From Acinetobacter gandensis (GTDB lineage Bacteria; Pseudomonadota; Gammaproteobacteria; Pseudomonadales; Moraxellaceae): a DNA stretch of 64,000 bases. Both the position numbers and the translations under genes were made by a program. Under the pieces are notes generated by a model, which saw nothing but the letters and a program-made list of their open reading frames with translations, had not been told where the DNA came from and made no database searches. The stretch is from the NCBI RefSeq assembly GCF_001678755.1, contig NZ_LZDS01000012.1, positions 1 through 64,000 on the forward strand. Reading direction: 5' to 3'. Shown in pieces: positions 45,437 through 56,203 of this stretch. Within the stretch, counting starts at the first letter, position 1, and every line of letters begins with the position of its first letter.

Positions 45437-46795
45437 TTATCCTTTCGGATGAGCAGTCGTTTTACGCATTAACGATTGATTGTCATATTGATGCGATGTG
45501 AGATGAGCTTGAAGCTGAGCCATAAAGTCCATCACAACAACCACTACGATCAGTAAAGACGTACCGCCTAAGCTAAATGGAATACCAAAAGAGCTTTGCA
45601 GGATCATCGGCATTAAACAGATGATCGTGATATAAATCGCGCCAATAAAAGTCAAACGATTGAGAATATGGTCTAAATAACGTGCTGTTTGCTCACCAGG
45701 ACGAATCCCTGGAACATATGCACCACTGCGCTTTAAATTCTCAGATACTTCTTTCGGGCTAAATACAAGCGCCGTATAGAAATAACAGAAGAAGATGATC
45801 AAAGCACCGAATAAAACCAGATACATCGGTTGACCTGGCGACAATATGAGCGCCAAATCTTGAAGTCCACGTTTGATAATCCCAGCATCAGGATCTGCAC
45901 TACCCACCCATTGACCTAAGCTCGCAGGGAACAAAAGTAATGAACTAGCAAAAATTGCAGGAATCACCCCCGCCATATTAATTTTTAATGGCAAATGGCT
46001 TTGCTGAGCAGTAAATACACGACGACCTTGTTGTTTTTGGGCGTAGTTTACTGGAATACGACGCTGCGCCTTCTCAATAAATACAATTGCTGCAAGAACA
46101 CCGACAGATAACAGCGCAAAAATTGCTAAACCAATCAAGCTTGATTGACCATTATCTACAGAAGTTAAAGATTGCAGAACTAAGTTCGGCAAGCCAGCAA
46201 CAATACCAGCGAAGATGATCATGGAAATACCATTCCCCACCCCACGCTCGGTGATTTGTTCACCCAACCACATTAAGAACATTGTACCAGCAACCAAAGA
46301 AGTTACTGCTGGAACGTAAAAAGCAAGTCCACTAGTCAGCGTAATATTCTGGCTAATCAAACCTGCACACATCCCAATCGCTTGCACAAGTGCAAGAAAC
46401 AATGTGCCTTGTCGCGTATATTGATTAATCTTACGTTTACCTTGCTCGCCTTCTTTCTTTAAAGCTTCCAGCGAAGGAACAACCGTAGACATTAACTGCA
46501 CGATAATCGAAGCAGAAATGTACGGCATGATCCCGAGCGCAAGAATTGACATACGCTCTAATGCACCACCCGAGAACATGTTAAACAAACCCAGGATCGT
46601 GCCTGAGTTTGCATTAAACAAGTTTTCAAGTGCGGCATTGTTAATGCCCGGTACTGGAATATGAGCTCCCAGTCGAAAAACCAACAACGCCCCGATGAGG
46701 AACATCATACGGCGAATAATTTCACGGTATTTCACATGAAATGGTTGACCTTTCATCATGTTAACATGACCTGTCGAACTAGGAGTCATAGACAC
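45437..46795 (-). CDS. secY: Protein translocase subunit SecY
   Basis: A 452-residue central channel of the Sec translocon, with ten membrane helices. The plug and first helices ([16 protein letters not shown]) and the conserved cytoplasmic loop ([19 protein letters not shown]) are visible. The likely start is GTG 46795, 9 nt after GAGGAG that overlaps the rplO stop; an ATG two codons later is possible. Confidence 0.97.
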
Positions 46796-46801
46796 TGGGG
46801 A

Positions 46802-47242
46802 TTACTCCTCGACTTTACCGCCAGCAGCTTCAACAGCAGCTTTAGCGCCTTTAGTCAATGCAACACCTTGGATAGTGAATGCACGAGTAATTTCACCAGA
46901 AAGTACGATACGAGCACGAATCATGTCTTTACGAACAACATTCGCCGCTTTTAAAGTTTCAAGTGAAACGATATCACCTTCAACTTTAGTAAGCTCAGAT
47001 AAGCGTACTTCAGCAGTTTTCAAAGCGAGTTGGCTAGTGAAGCCGAATTTTGGTAAACGACGATATAACGCTGTTTGACCGCCTTCAAAGCCCGGACGAG
47101 TACCACCGCTCTTACGTGAGTTTTGACCTTTGACACCACGGCCACCAGTCTTACCAACGCCAGAACCGATACCACGGCCTAGACGAAGGTTATCACGTTT
47201 AGCACCTTCTGCAGGTGCAATTGTATTTAAACGCAGAGTCAT
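46802..47242 (-). CDS. rplO: Ribosomal protein uL15
   Basis: A 146-residue 50S protein. The Gly/Arg-rich N-terminal arm ([19 protein letters not shown]) reaches into 23S rRNA. It lies directly upstream of secY and 3 bp after rpmD. Confidence 0.98.
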   Translation of the reverse strand: MTLRLNTIAPAEGAKRDNLRLGRGIGSGVGKTGGRGVKGQNSRKSGGTRPGFEGGQTALYRRLPKFGFTSQLALKTAEVRLSELTKVEGDIVSLETLKAANVVRKDMIRARIVLSGEITRAFTIQGVALTKGAKAAVEAAGGKVEE

Positions 47243-47245
47243 GGC

Positions 47246-47422
47246 TTATTCCTCTACACTAACCATATAGTAAACTTGGTTGATCATACCACGGTTAGAA
47301 GGCGTATCTTGCACTTCAACAGTATGACCAATACGACGCAGACCTAAACCCTTAAGGCTAAGCTTGTGATTTTTCAAGCGATGCGCAGAAGATTTAGTCT
47401 GGGTAACTTTAATCGTTTTCAT
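47246..47422 (-). CDS. rpmD: Ribosomal protein uL30
   Basis: A 58-residue protein: [19 protein letters not shown] start and [19 protein letters not shown] signature. Located between rpsE and rplO with gaps of 6 and 3 bp. Confidence 0.97.
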   Translation of the reverse strand: MKTIKVTQTKSSAHRLKNHKLSLKGLGLRRIGHTVEVQDTPSNRGMINQVYYMVSVEE

Positions 47423-47428
47423 GATTGA

Positions 47429-47926
47429 TTACCCTTGAATTTGTGCTACTGAAAGACCACGTTTCGCAGCAACCTTCTCAGGAGAAGTCATATCACGCAA
47501 ACCATTGAAAGTTGCGTTAACTACGTTAGCAGCGTTAGTAGAACCATAACACTTAGTTAATACGTTACGTACACCTACAGCTTCTAAAACTGCACGCATA
47601 GCGCCACCAGCAATTACACCAGTACCTTCAGAAGCAGGTTGCATGTAAACGCGGCTTGCACCGTGACGAGCATTAATAGGGTGTTGTACAGTACCGTCAA
47701 CAAGGTCAACAGTGATCATGTTACGACGAGCAGCTTCAAGTGCTTTAGAAATAGCAGCTGGAACTTCACGTGCTTTACCACGACCAAAACCTACGCGACC
47801 ATTACCATCACCTACCACAGTTAATGCTGTGAAAGAGAAGATACGACCACCCTTAACAACTTTGGCTACACGATCAACGGCAACCAGCTTTTCAACAAGA
47901 CCTTCGTTTTGTTCAACTTTAGCCAT
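47429..47926 (-). CDS. rpsE: Ribosomal protein uS5
   Basis: A 165-residue 30S protein important for translational accuracy. The S5 signature [18 protein letters not shown] is followed by [15 protein letters not shown]. It follows rplR by 2 bp. Confidence 0.98.
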   Translation of the reverse strand: MAKVEQNEGLVEKLVAVDRVAKVVKGGRIFSFTALTVVGDGNGRVGFGRGKAREVPAAISKALEAARRNMITVDLVDGTVQHPINARHGASRVYMQPASEGTGVIAGGAMRAVLEAVGVRNVLTKCYGSTNAANVVNATFNGLRDMTSPEKVAAKRGLSVAQIQG

Positions 47927-47928
47927 GA

Positions 47929-48279
47929 TTAGAACTCCAAGCCGTTTTCACGAGCAGCATCAGCCAAGGCTTTGATACGACCATGATATTTGAAACCAGA
48001 ACGGTCAAATGCAACTTTAGTTACACCAGCCGCTTTAGCACGTTCTGCGATTAAAGCACCAACTTTCTGAGCCGATTCAACGTTACCAGTAGTACCAGCA
48101 CGTAGAGTAGCGTCTAAAGTAGAAGCTTGCGCTAATACTTTGCCACCATCTGCAGAGATAACTTGAGCATAGATGTGACGCGGAGTGCGGTTTACACACA
48201 AACGAGTCGCACCCAACGCACGGATGTGCAAGCGTGTGCTTTTCGCACGACGCAAACGGGATTGTTTCTTTTCGTTCAT
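47929..48279 (-). CDS. rplR: Ribosomal protein uL18
   Basis: A 116-residue 5S rRNA-binding protein with the C-terminal [20 protein letters not shown] signature. Confidence 0.98.
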   Translation of the reverse strand: MNEKKQSRLRRAKSTRLHIRALGATRLCVNRTPRHIYAQVISADGGKVLAQASTLDATLRAGTTGNVESAQKVGALIAERAKAAGVTKVAFDRSGFKYHGRIKALADAARENGLEF

Positions 48280-48293
48280 AAGAACCTCGCGCC

Positions 48294-48827
48294 TTATTTC
48301 TTCTTAGCTTCTTTACGAAGTACAACTTCGTCAGAATAACGAACACCTTTACCTTTATAAGGCTCAGGAGGACGGTAACCACGAATTTCCGCAGCAACTT
48401 GACCTAAAGCTGCTTTATCAGCAGATTTAAGAACGATTTCAGTTGCAGTAGGAGTTTCAGCAGTTACACCTTCAGGAAGGTTGTAGTCGACTGGGTGTGA
48501 GAAACCAAGGTTAAGGTTAATTACATTACCTTTAACCGCAGCTTTATAACCAACACCAATCAGTTGTAACTTACGTTCGAAACCTTCGCTAACACCTTTT
48601 ACAAGGTTGTTAAGAACAGCGCGAGCAGTACCAGCTTGCATCCAAGCGTCTTTCGACTCAGCTTTAGGAGCAACAACTAATGTACCGTCTTCCTGTTTTA
48701 GCTCGACCAGCGCATGCAGGTTGAAAGACAATGTACCTTTAGTGCCTTTCACTTCGACCTGCCGGCCGTTCTGAGTAACTGTTACACCGTTAGGTACAGT
48801 TACTGGGGCTTTAGCCACACGAGACAT
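48294..48827 (-). CDS. rplF: Ribosomal protein uL6
   Basis: A 177-residue 50S protein near the factor-binding centre. The C-terminal signature [20 protein letters not shown] is present. Confidence 0.98.
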   Translation of the reverse strand: MSRVAKAPVTVPNGVTVTQNGRQVEVKGTKGTLSFNLHALVELKQEDGTLVVAPKAESKDAWMQAGTARAVLNNLVKGVSEGFERKLQLIGVGYKAAVKGNVINLNLGFSHPVDYNLPEGVTAETPTATEIVLKSADKAALGQVAAEIRGYRPPEPYKGKGVRYSDEVVLRKEAKKK

Positions 48828-48840
48828 GAGGAATCACCTA

Positions 48841-49236
48841 TTAAGAAACAAAAGCAATAACTTCACCACCGATGCCTGCAGCACGTGCAGCGCGATCAGT
48901 CATGATGCCTTTGCTTGTAGAAACAATTGCAACACCTAAACCTTGCTTAACGCTAGGAAGTGCATCTTTACCGCGATATTGACGTAGACCTGGGCGGCTT
49001 ACGCGTTTCACAGTTTCGATAACTGGTTTGCCTTCGAAATATTTTAAAGTAATCGTTAAAGTCGCTTTGCCTTCGTTGTCAGCAACAGCTACATCAGCGA
49101 TATAACCTTCTTGTTGAAGTACGTTAGCAATCGCAACTTTCAACTTTGAGTTTGGCATAGAAACAGTTTGTTTCTTAGCCATTTGTGCGTTACGAACACG
49201 TGTTAGCATGTCGGCAACGGTATCTTGCATACTCAT
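48841..49236 (-). CDS. rpsH: Ribosomal protein uS8
   Basis: A 131-residue primary 16S rRNA-binding protein, start [18 protein letters not shown], and the C-terminal [20 protein letters not shown] signature. In E. coli uS8 represses the spc operon at the start of rplE. Confidence 0.98.
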   Translation of the reverse strand: MSMQDTVADMLTRVRNAQMAKKQTVSMPNSKLKVAIANVLQQEGYIADVAVADNEGKATLTITLKYFEGKPVIETVKRVSRPGLRQYRGKDALPSVKQGLGVAIVSTSKGIMTDRAARAAGIGGEVIAFVS

Positions 49237-49248
49237 TTATAGTGCTCC

Positions 49249-49554
49249 TTACCAGCTTGCCTTAACAACGCCCGGTACATCACCTTGCATTACTGTTTCA
49301 CGTAATTTGTTACGGCTTAAACCGAACTTACGGAAGTAACCATGAGGACGACCAGTTAAACCACAACGGTTACGTAGACGTACTGGAGACGCATTACGTG
49401 GTAATGCTTGAAATTTCATCATCGCTTCGAAACGTTCTTCGTCTGATGCATTTACGTTTGCGATAATTGCTTTTAATTCAGCACGTTTCGCAGCGTATTT
49501 AGCAACAGTAGCTTCGCGTTTCAATTCGCGATTAATCATACCTTTCTTAGCCAT
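49249..49554 (-). CDS. rpsN: Ribosomal protein uS14
   Basis: A 101-residue protein of the long, zinc-independent (C-) form: no CxxC pairs, only one Cys ([20 protein letters not shown]). 12 bp before rpsH. Confidence 0.97.
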   Translation of the reverse strand: MAKKGMINRELKREATVAKYAAKRAELKAIIANVNASDEERFEAMMKFQALPRNASPVRLRNRCGLTGRPHGYFRKFGLSRNKLRETVMQGDVPGVVKASW

Positions 49555-49563
49555 ATCGACCTC

Positions 49564-50100
49564 TTATTTGAACGGGAAGCCGAATGCACGCATAAGCGCA
49601 CGGCCTTCGTCATCGGTGCGAGCAGTCGTAGTGATGGTAATGTCCATACCACGAATACGATCAATCTTATCAAAATCGATTTCAGGGAACATGATTTGTT
49701 CCTTAAGACCCATTGAGTAGTTACCACGACCGTCAAATGATTTCGCAGAGAAACCACGGAAGTCACGGATACGAGGGATCGCGATAGAGATCAAACGGTC
49801 TAAGAATTCGTACATACGTTCGCCGCGTAAAGTAACTTTACAGCCAATCGGCCAACCATCACGGATTTTGAAACCAGCGATAGATTTACGAGCTAAAGTA
49901 AGTACTGGTTTTTGACCAGCAATTGCTTGCATATCAGAAAGAGCGCCATCTAACAATTTCTTGTCAGCTGATGCAGCACCAACACCCATGTTGATGGTGA
50001 TTTTTGTAATGCGTGGAATATCCATCACATTCTTAACGCCCAATGTTTCTTTTAATTGAGCCTTAAGTTCGTCGTTGTAACGCGTTTTAAGTCTGGCCAT
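49564..50100 (-). CDS. rplE: Ribosomal protein uL5
   Basis: A 178-residue 5S rRNA-binding protein with the [13 protein letters not shown] signature near 28-40 and the end [12 protein letters not shown]. Confidence 0.98.
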   Translation of the reverse strand: MARLKTRYNDELKAQLKETLGVKNVMDIPRITKITINMGVGAASADKKLLDGALSDMQAIAGQKPVLTLARKSIAGFKIRDGWPIGCKVTLRGERMYEFLDRLISIAIPRIRDFRGFSAKSFDGRGNYSMGLKEQIMFPEIDFDKIDRIRGMDITITTTARTDDEGRALMRAFGFPFK

Positions 50101-50115
50101 TGCCTAGTCAACCTA

Positions 50116-50433
50116 TTACTTCGCTACCGCCACTGATTCACCATTTGATTTGAATACGCGAGTTTTCACGCCTTCAATCGTTTGGTAACCAACACGGTCA
50201 GCCTTTTGGGTTGTAGCATTAAAAATTGCCACGTTAGAGATATGAAGCTCAGCTTCTTGAGTTACGATGCCGCCTTCGGCGCCAGTAGCTCGGTTAGGCT
50301 TTTGATGCTTCGTTACCAAGTTAAGGCCTTCAACCTTAACACGGTCATTAGAAACAGACAAAACAGTACCTTGTTTGCCTTTTTCTTTACCTGCGATCAC
50401 AATTACTTGATCGCCTTTTTTAATCTTAGCCAT
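50116..50433 (-). CDS. rplX: Ribosomal protein uL24
   Basis: A 105-residue assembly-initiating 50S protein. The KOW motif GDQVIVIAGKEKGKQGTVL lies at 7-25. Confidence 0.98.
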   Translation of the reverse strand: MAKIKKGDQVIVIAGKEKGKQGTVLSVSNDRVKVEGLNLVTKHQKPNRATGAEGGIVTQEAELHISNVAIFNATTQKADRVGYQTIEGVKTRVFKSNGESVAVAK

Positions 50434-50442
50434 GAGTGCCTC

Positions 50443-50811
50443 TTATAGAACTTCAGGAGCCAATGAAATAATTTTCATGAACTGTTCAGTACGAAGTTCA
50501 CGAGTCACTGGTCCGAAAATACGAGTTGCAATCGGCGCTTTGTTGGTGTTCAAAATAACAGCTGCGTTATCATCGAAACGAATAACTGAACCGTCTGGAC
50601 GACGGATGCCGAATTTTGTACGTACAACAACAGCATTCATCACGTCACCTTTTTTAACACGGCCACGTGGAATTGCTTCTTTTACAGTAACTTTAATAAT
50701 GTCGCCAACAGAAGCATAACGACGATGTGAACCACCAAGTACTTTAATACATTGTACGCGGCGAGCACCACTGTTGTCTGCTACGTCGAGCATACTTTCG
50801 GTTTGAATCAT
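50443..50811 (-). CDS. rplN: Ribosomal protein uL14
   Basis: A 122-residue 50S protein ([19 protein letters not shown] start). It is the first gene of the spc group, separated from rpsQ by a 91-bp spacer that holds a long stem-loop. Confidence 0.98.
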   Translation of the reverse strand: MIQTESMLDVADNSGARRVQCIKVLGGSHRRYASVGDIIKVTVKEAIPRGRVKKGDVMNAVVVRTKFGIRRPDGSVIRFDDNAAVILNTNKAPIATRIFGPVTRELRTEQFMKIISLAPEVL

Positions 50812-50830
50812 TGCCCTACTCCAAAACCGA

Positions 50831-50888
50831 GCATCACCGGTCGCAATTTCGAAAGGCTCAAAGAGTACTCGAAATTGACCGATGATGC
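50831..50888 (-). promoter_or_regulatory. Long stem-loop in the rpsQ-rplN spacer
   Basis: The arms at 50831-50852 and 50869-50888 pair over about 20 bp with few interruptions (TCGAAATTG with CAATTTCGA, and GATGATGC with GCATCACC), with a 16-nt loop. It fills most of the spacer between the S10 and spc groups. There is no T-run, so it is not a simple terminator. Confidence 0.7.
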
Positions 50889-50902
50889 AACAAGAACGTT
50901 AA

Positions 50903-51160
50903 TTACTCAGCAGCTGCTTCAACTACTTCAACTAGAGTCCAAGACTTAGTTTTAGAAATTGGGCGGCTTTCTTTGATTGTTACAACATCGCCTAATTTAG
51001 CAGTGTTGCTCTCATCATGAGCGTGTAATTTAGTTGAACGGCGGATTGATTTGCCATACAACGGGTGTTGAACGCGGCGTTCAATAAGTACAACGATAGA
51101 CTTGTCCATCTTGTCACTTACAACTTTACCGGTTAACGTGCGAACTGTTTGTTCACTCAT
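50903..51160 (-). CDS. rpsQ: Ribosomal protein uS17
   Basis: An 85-residue 16S rRNA-binding protein. [20 protein letters not shown] is the start, and [18 protein letters not shown] the family signature. Its start overlaps the rpmC stop by 4 nt (ATGA). Confidence 0.98.
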   Translation of the reverse strand: MSEQTVRTLTGKVVSDKMDKSIVVLIERRVQHPLYGKSIRRSTKLHAHDESNTAKLGDVVTIKESRPISKTKSWTLVEVVEAAAE

Positions 51161-51354
51161 TGTCCGTTCCCCTGTTTTGCGGTTAGGAGTGTCTTAATAC
51201 GAGCAATAGTTTTACGAGTAAGCGCAACTTCGTGCGATTTACCCAATTGACCAGTTGCTTTCGCCATACGAAGACGGAATTGGTTAAGCTGTTGCTCATC
51301 AAGCAAAGCTGTCAACTCTTCAACCGACTTTTCACGTAGATCTTTAGTTTTCAT
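51157..51354 (-). CDS. rpmC: Ribosomal protein uL29
   Basis: A 65-residue helical-hairpin 50S protein ([20 protein letters not shown]). It overlaps rplP by 1 nt and rpsQ by 4 nt. Confidence 0.98.
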   Translation of the reverse strand: MKTKDLREKSVEELTALLDEQQLNQFRLRMAKATGQLGKSHEVALTRKTIARIKTLLTAKQGNGQ

Positions 51355-51767
51355 TACATTACCGTCCGAGTCACGATAGCGGTTTTAAACGGAAGTTTAG
51401 CAGCAGCAAGCGTGAACGCTTCGCGAGCCAATTCTTCGTTAACACCATCAATTTCGTACAAGACTTTACCTGGTTTGATTTGGCAAACCCAGTATTCCAC
51501 AGAACCTTTACCTTTACCCATACGAACTTCTAATGGTTTTTCAGTAATTGGTTTGTCTGGGAAAACACGGATAAAGATTTTACCACCACGTTTAATACGA
51601 CGGCTAATTGTACGACGCGCTGCCTCAATTTGACGTGCAGTCATTTGACCACGTTCAATTGATTTAAGTGCAATAGTACCAAAAGATACAGAGCTACCGC
51701 GGTGAGCTAGACCAGTATTACGGCCTTTCTGCACTTTACGGAATTTAGTACGTTTAGGTTGCAACAT
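51354..51767 (-). CDS. rplP: Ribosomal protein uL16
   Basis: A 137-residue 50S protein near the A site ([19 protein letters not shown]; the [13 protein letters not shown] loop near 80). Confidence 0.98.
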   Translation of the reverse strand: MLQPKRTKFRKVQKGRNTGLAHRGSSVSFGTIALKSIERGQMTARQIEAARRTISRRIKRGGKIFIRVFPDKPITEKPLEVRMGKGKGSVEYWVCQIKPGKVLYEIDGVNEELAREAFTLAAAKLPFKTAIVTRTVM

Positions 51768-51770
51768 GGA

Positions 51771-52523
51771 TTATTCTCCTTTTTCAGCAGAACGATCATT
51801 GCGACGACCACGACGCTCTTGACCTTCACCACGACCGCGACCGCGTTTAGCTGGACGTTCTTCAGCAGGAGCCGGGTTCATGACTTGTTTCATGCCACCC
51901 AAGATCTCGCCACGGAATACCCATACTTTAACGCCGATCGTACCGTATGTAGTTTCAGCACGAACAGAAGAGTAGTCGATGTCAGCACGAAGTGTATGTA
52001 GAGGTACACGACCTTCACGATACCACTCAGTACGCGCAATTTCAGCACCGCCTAAACGGCCAGAAACTTCAACTTTGATACCTTTAGCACCAGCACGCAT
52101 AGAGTTTTGTACCGCACGCTTCATAGCACGACGGAACATAACACGTTTTTCTAATTGAGAAGCAATTGCTTCAGCAACTAGACGAGCGTCTAAGTCTGGG
52201 CGATCGATTTCGTTGATGCTTACTTGCGCAGGAACACCCATAATAGATGTTAATTCGCGCTGTAATTTCTCAATGTCTTCGCCTTTTTTACCGATTACGA
52301 TACCTGGACGAGCAGTGCTAATTGTAATTTTAGCAGCGCCTGTAGGACGTTCGATAAGAATATTGCTTACCATTGCGTTCTTAAGTTTTTTAGTTAAAAA
52401 CTCACGAACTTGCAAATCTTTAAGCAAGTATTCAGCATATTGTTTCGGATTCGCGTACCAGTTAGCGTTATGACGTTTCACAACACCTAGGCGGATACCG
52501 ATTGGATGAACCTTCTGACCCAT
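51771..52523 (-). CDS. rpsC: Ribosomal protein uS3
   Basis: A 250-residue mRNA-entry protein of the 30S subunit. The KH domain contains [16 protein letters not shown]-terminal Arg/Gly/Glu-rich extension of about 30 residues ([19 protein letters not shown]) makes it longer than the 233-residue E. coli protein. Confidence 0.98.
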   Translation of the reverse strand: MGQKVHPIGIRLGVVKRHNANWYANPKQYAEYLLKDLQVREFLTKKLKNAMVSNILIERPTGAAKITISTARPGIVIGKKGEDIEKLQRELTSIMGVPAQVSINEIDRPDLDARLVAEAIASQLEKRVMFRRAMKRAVQNSMRAGAKGIKVEVSGRLGGAEIARTEWYREGRVPLHTLRADIDYSSVRAETTYGTIGVKVWVFRGEILGGMKQVMNPAPAEERPAKRGRGRGEGQERRGRRNDRSAEKGE

Positions 52524-52524
52524 A

Positions 52525-52857
52525 TCAAACCCCTACCTTAACGGTAATGTGACAAGTACGCTTAGTAATACGATCCGCACGGCCTTTAGCACGTGGCAAA
52601 ATACGTTTAAGGCTAGTGCCTTCATCAACGTAGATCGTAGAAACTTTAAGGTCGTCTACATCTAAACTGTTATTATGTTCAGCGTTTGCAATCGCAGATT
52701 CCAATGCTTTTTTCACTAAAACTGCAGCTTTTTTGTTGCTGAAGTTCAAGATATTTAAAGCGTGAGCAACTGATTTGCCACGGATTAAATCTGCAACCAA
52801 ACGAGTTTTTTGTGCCGAGATAGCGGCACCGCGTAATTTAGCAGTAACTTCCATCAT
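52525..52857 (-). CDS. rplV: Ribosomal protein uL22
   Basis: A 110-residue exit-tunnel protein. The signature [20 protein letters not shown] is near the C-terminus. Two consecutive ATG codons (52857, 52854) can start it. Confidence 0.98.
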   Translation of the reverse strand: MMEVTAKLRGAAISAQKTRLVADLIRGKSVAHALNILNFSNKKAAVLVKKALESAIANAEHNNSLDVDDLKVSTIYVDEGTSLKRILPRAKGRADRITKRTCHITVKVGV

Positions 52858-52863
52858 CGCACC

Positions 52864-53139
52864 TTAACGTTTAGATTTCTTGTCAACACCGTGACCACGA
52901 TAGGTACGAGTTGGCGCGAATTCACCGAGTTTATGACCAACCATGTGTTCAGATACGATCACTGGAACATGGTTACGACCATTGTGTACAGAAATTGTTA
53001 GACCAACAAAATCCGGGAGGATCATCGAACGACGCGACCAAGTTTTGATCGGCTTACGGTTATTAGCCGCGATAGCCGCTTCAACCTTAGCGAACAAGTG
53101 CGCATCGACGAATGGGCCTTTTTTCAGAGAACGAGGCAT
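52864..53139 (-). CDS. rpsS: Ribosomal protein uS19
   Basis: A 91-residue 30S head protein ([20 protein letters not shown]) with the [15 protein letters not shown] signature. Confidence 0.98.
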   Translation of the reverse strand: MPRSLKKGPFVDAHLFAKVEAAIAANNRKPIKTWSRRSMILPDFVGLTISVHNGRNHVPVIVSEHMVGHKLGEFAPTRTYRGHGVDKKSKR

Positions 53140-53158
53140 TGTCAGATTCCTTTACTTG

Positions 53159-53983
53159 TTACTTAACGCGACGGTCGCGAATGATCATCTTAGTCGTACG
53201 CTTGTTGGTACGTGTTTTGTACCCTTTAGCTTTTTGACCCCATGGACTTACAGGTTGAATACCTTTGTTACGTCCTTCACCACCACCGTGTGGATGGTCT
53301 ACTGGGTTCATCGCCATACCACGAACGGTAGGACGAACGCCACGCCAGCGAGATGCACCAGCTTTACCCAATGAACGAAGGTTGCTTTCTTGGTTAGAAA
53401 CTTCACCAAGAACTGCACGGCATTCAACGTGAACTTTACGCATTTCGCCTGAACGTAGACGAATGATTGCGTAAGAACCGTCACGACCCAACAATTGAGC
53501 AGAAGTACCAGCAGAACGTACTAATTGTGCGCCTTTACCGATTTTAAGCTCGATGTTGTGAAGAGTAGAACCGATTGGCATGTTGCGAAGTGGCAAGCAG
53601 TTACCTGGACGGATTGGAGCATCGTTACCAGATTGTACTTGATCACCAGCGCGAAGGCCTTTAGGTGCAATAATATAGCGACGTTCACCGTCAGCATATT
53701 TCAATAAAGCAATATGAGCTGTACGGTTAGGATCGTATTCAATACGCTCAACTACAGCTGGGATGCTGTCTTTGTTACGTTTGAAGTCAACGATACGGTA
53801 GTGCTGTTTATGACCACCACCAACGTGACGAGTCGTAATGTGACCATTGTTGTTACGGCCGCCAGTACGTTTTTTAGCTTCAACCAACGGAGAGTACGGT
53901 GCGCCTTTGTGAAGGTGATCGTGAACCACTTTCTCTACAAAGCGACGTCCTGGAGACGTTGGCTTACATTTTTGAATCGGCAT
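53159..53983 (-). CDS. rplB: Ribosomal protein uL2
   Basis: A 274-residue 50S protein near the peptidyl transferase centre. The conserved [20 protein letters not shown] block contains the functionally important His. Confidence 0.98.
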   Translation of the reverse strand: MPIQKCKPTSPGRRFVEKVVHDHLHKGAPYSPLVEAKKRTGGRNNNGHITTRHVGGGHKQHYRIVDFKRNKDSIPAVVERIEYDPNRTAHIALLKYADGERRYIIAPKGLRAGDQVQSGNDAPIRPGNCLPLRNMPIGSTLHNIELKIGKGAQLVRSAGTSAQLLGRDGSYAIIRLRSGEMRKVHVECRAVLGEVSNQESNLRSLGKAGASRWRGVRPTVRGMAMNPVDHPHGGGEGRNKGIQPVSPWGQKAKGYKTRTNKRTTKMIIRDRRVK

Positions 53984-53994
53984 AATTTTCGTCC

Positions 53995-54315
53995 TTATTC
54001 CGCTGCGTTTTCAGCGGTATCGCCCAAGTCAGCCATTTCAACATCTTGGCCAGCTTTCAGGGTGACGTATGCTTTTTTAACATCAGAACGACGTCCTAAT
54101 GTTTTACCAAAGCGTTTAGTCTTACCTTTAGTGATAGTCGTGTTAACTTTAACAACTTCCACACCAAATAGTTGCTCAACAGCTTTTTTGATTTCAAGTT
54201 TGTTAGCGCTTAAAGCAACTTTGAAAACTTGAACACCAGCAGTTTCGCCTAAAACTTGTGCTTTTTCTGAGAATACAGGTCCTTGTAGGACTTGATAGAT
54301 ACGTTCGTTGTTCAT
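53995..54315 (-). CDS. rplW: Ribosomal protein uL23
   Basis: A 106-residue protein at the tunnel exit, docking site for trigger factor and SRP. Its ATG overlaps the rplD stop by 4 nt. Confidence 0.98.
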   Translation of the reverse strand: MNNERIYQVLQGPVFSEKAQVLGETAGVQVFKVALSANKLEIKKAVEQLFGVEVVKVNTTITKGKTKRFGKTLGRRSDVKKAYVTLKAGQDVEMADLGDTAENAAE

Positions 54316-54914
54316 CCGAGTTCTACCTCAATTTTCTTAGCAGCAGCAACAGACATAACAACTTTATCGAACGCGATCAAGCTAACAGGATCGATTGCAG
54401 TAGCATCAACCACATCAACGTGTGGAATGTTGCGAGCAGCAAGATACAAGTTCTCATCAACAGCATCTGTAACGATCAATGCACGAGTAGCATTCAAGTC
54501 GTTAAGTTTTGCAAGCAATTCTTTAGTTTTTGGAGCAGCAACAGCAAACTCTTCAACCAAAACTAGACGATCTTGACGAACAAGTTCAGCTAGGATGCAT
54601 TGCATAGCACCGCGATACATTTTACGGTTTACTTTTTGAGACCAATCTTGTGGACGAGCAGCAAAAGTTTTACCACCGCCAACCCAGATAGGGCTACGAA
54701 TAGAACCAGCGCGCGCGCGACCAGTACCTTTTTGACGGAATGGTTTTTTACCACCACCAGATACGTCAGCACGAGATTTCTGAGCTTTCGAACCTTGACG
54801 ACCACCAGCTAAGTAAGCTGTAACAACTTGGTGTACAAGAGCTTCATTAAAGTCACGACCGAAAGCAACTTCAGATAATTCAACAGCAGAGCCGGAAACA
54901 GTATTTAAATTCAC
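54312..54914 (-). CDS. rplD: Ribosomal protein uL4
   Basis: A 200-residue exit-tunnel protein with the long loop [19 protein letters not shown]. In E. coli it also represses the S10 operon through the leader RNA; a structured leader is present here before rpsJ. Confidence 0.98.
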   Translation of the reverse strand: MNLNTVSGSAVELSEVAFGRDFNEALVHQVVTAYLAGGRQGSKAQKSRADVSGGGKKPFRQKGTGRARAGSIRSPIWVGGGKTFAARPQDWSQKVNRKMYRGAMQCILAELVRQDRLVLVEEFAVAAPKTKELLAKLNDLNATRALIVTDAVDENLYLAARNIPHVDVVDATAIDPVSLIAFDKVVMSVAAAKKIEVELG

Positions 54915-54925
54915 AATATTTCCCC

Positions 54926-55564
54926 TCAGGCCTTGATCGTAGGGCGAACGATAACGTCGCCACCAGTAGCACCAGGAACCGCACCTTTAACAACAAGAAC
55001 TGAACGCTCTGTGTCGATAGATACAATTTCAAGACCCTGTGTAGTTACGCGTTCAGCACCTAAATGGCCAGCCATTTTTTTGCCTTTGAATACGCGACCA
55101 GGAGTCTGGTTTTGACCAGTAGAACCTAAAACACGGTGAGAAAGTGAGTTACCGTGAGTTGCGTCTTGCGTACGGAAGTTCCAACGCTTAACACCACCTT
55201 GGAAACCTTTACCTTTAGAAGTACCAGTTACGTCAACGATTTGACCAACTGTGAACAACTCAACAGTAAGAGTGCCACCAATTTCACGACCTTCAAGATC
55301 AGCTTCTGTAGCGCGGAATTCTTGAACTAGACGACCAGCAGCAACACCCGCTTTAGCGAAGTGACCTTTCTGAGCGTTAGTTACGCGAGATTCGCGACGT
55401 TCACCAGTAGTGATTTGAATCGCTTGATAACCATCAGTTTCAAGCGTTTTGATTTGTGTGATGCGGTTAGGATCAACCTCAATCACTGTTACAGGTACAG
55501 AAACACCAGCATCTGTAAAGATACGTGTCATACCGCACTTGCGACCGACTAAACCAATAGCCAT
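54926..55564 (-). CDS. rplC: Ribosomal protein uL3
   Basis: A 212-residue assembly-initiating 50S protein. ATG 55564 ([16 protein letters not shown]) is chosen because AGAGG lies 9 nt upstream; the ATG two codons earlier has only 3 nt of space. The [10 protein letters not shown] and [20 protein letters not shown] blocks are present. Confidence 0.97.
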   Translation of the reverse strand: MAIGLVGRKCGMTRIFTDAGVSVPVTVIEVDPNRITQIKTLETDGYQAIQITTGERRESRVTNAQKGHFAKAGVAAGRLVQEFRATEADLEGREIGGTLTVELFTVGQIVDVTGTSKGKGFQGGVKRWNFRTQDATHGNSLSHRVLGSTGQNQTPGRVFKGKKMAGHLGAERVTTQGLEIVSIDTERSVLVVKGAVPGATGGDVIVRPTIKA

Positions 55565-55623
55565 GTGCATAAACCTCTAAAAAAGCGGCCTAATTAACTT
55601 AGAGCGTTAATTAACCGAAAGCC

Positions 55624-55935
55624 TTAACCCAAAGCGATCTGAACATCAACACCAGCTGCAAGATCTAACTTCATCAATGCATCAACAGTTTTATCTGTAG
55701 GTTGAACGATGTCGATCAAACGTTTGTAAGTGCGGATCTCGTATTGGTCACGCGCATCTTTGTTAACGTGTGGTGATGTTAAAACGTTAAAACGTTCGAT
55801 ACGTGTAGGCATCGGAATTGGACCACAAACTTGTGCGCCAGTACGTTTTGCTGTTTCTACGATTTCTTGAGCTGATTGATCAATTAAACGGTGATCAAAA
55901 GACTTAAGACGGATACGAATTCTCTGGTTAGACAT
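55624..55935 (-). CDS. rpsJ: Ribosomal protein uS10 (NusE)
   Basis: A 103-residue 30S protein that also acts in transcription antitermination. ATG 55935 has GGAG 9 nt upstream and gives the standard start [18 protein letters not shown]. It is the first gene of the S10 operon. Confidence 0.98.
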
Positions 55936-56110
55936 ACCAGTTAACTCCAAGCCAAATATATAAAGAATCACCCTTGACGCATCTCACCCCACTTTAAAGA
56001 GGCAAGTGTCAAGAGCAGTGAAATATCACTAAGGTCACGATCGATGCCGCGACTGTCACGATGTTAACTACTTTATTCGTAGCTAACCCCCTTTCATTAA
56101 AGGGTCGCTC
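55936..56110 (-). promoter_or_regulatory. Structured S10 operon leader
   Basis: A transcribed leader of about 170 nt. Visible hairpins on the minus strand: GTTAGCTAC/GTAGTTAAC (56063-56087, one mismatch), AGTGA/TCACT (56017-56030) and CTTGAC/GTCAAG (55973-56013) close to the rpsJ start. This resembles in layout the E. coli S10 leader used by uL4, but the sequences are not the same and the mechanism is inferred. Confidence 0.55.
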
Positions 56111-56139
56111 ATTATAGCTATTGTTTATTGCATAAGCAA
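56111..56139 (-). promoter_or_regulatory. S10 operon promoter
   Basis: Minus strand: -35 TTGCTT (56134-56139), exact 17-nt spacer, consensus -10 TATAAT (56111-56116), followed by a GC-rich start region (GAGCGACCC). This is the main promoter for the 13.7-kb ribosomal protein cluster. Confidence 0.88.
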
Positions 56140-56203
56140 ATCTCTTTTGCTGTTTTTCTTATATTTTTCATTTTTTATGCAAGATCAATCGCTTAACTTT
56201 TAA

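Noticed and set aside
52943..53374. Long plus-strand frames across the ribosomal cluster
   Set aside because: Antisense shadows of highly expressed genes with biased codon use; none has a supported start or known product.
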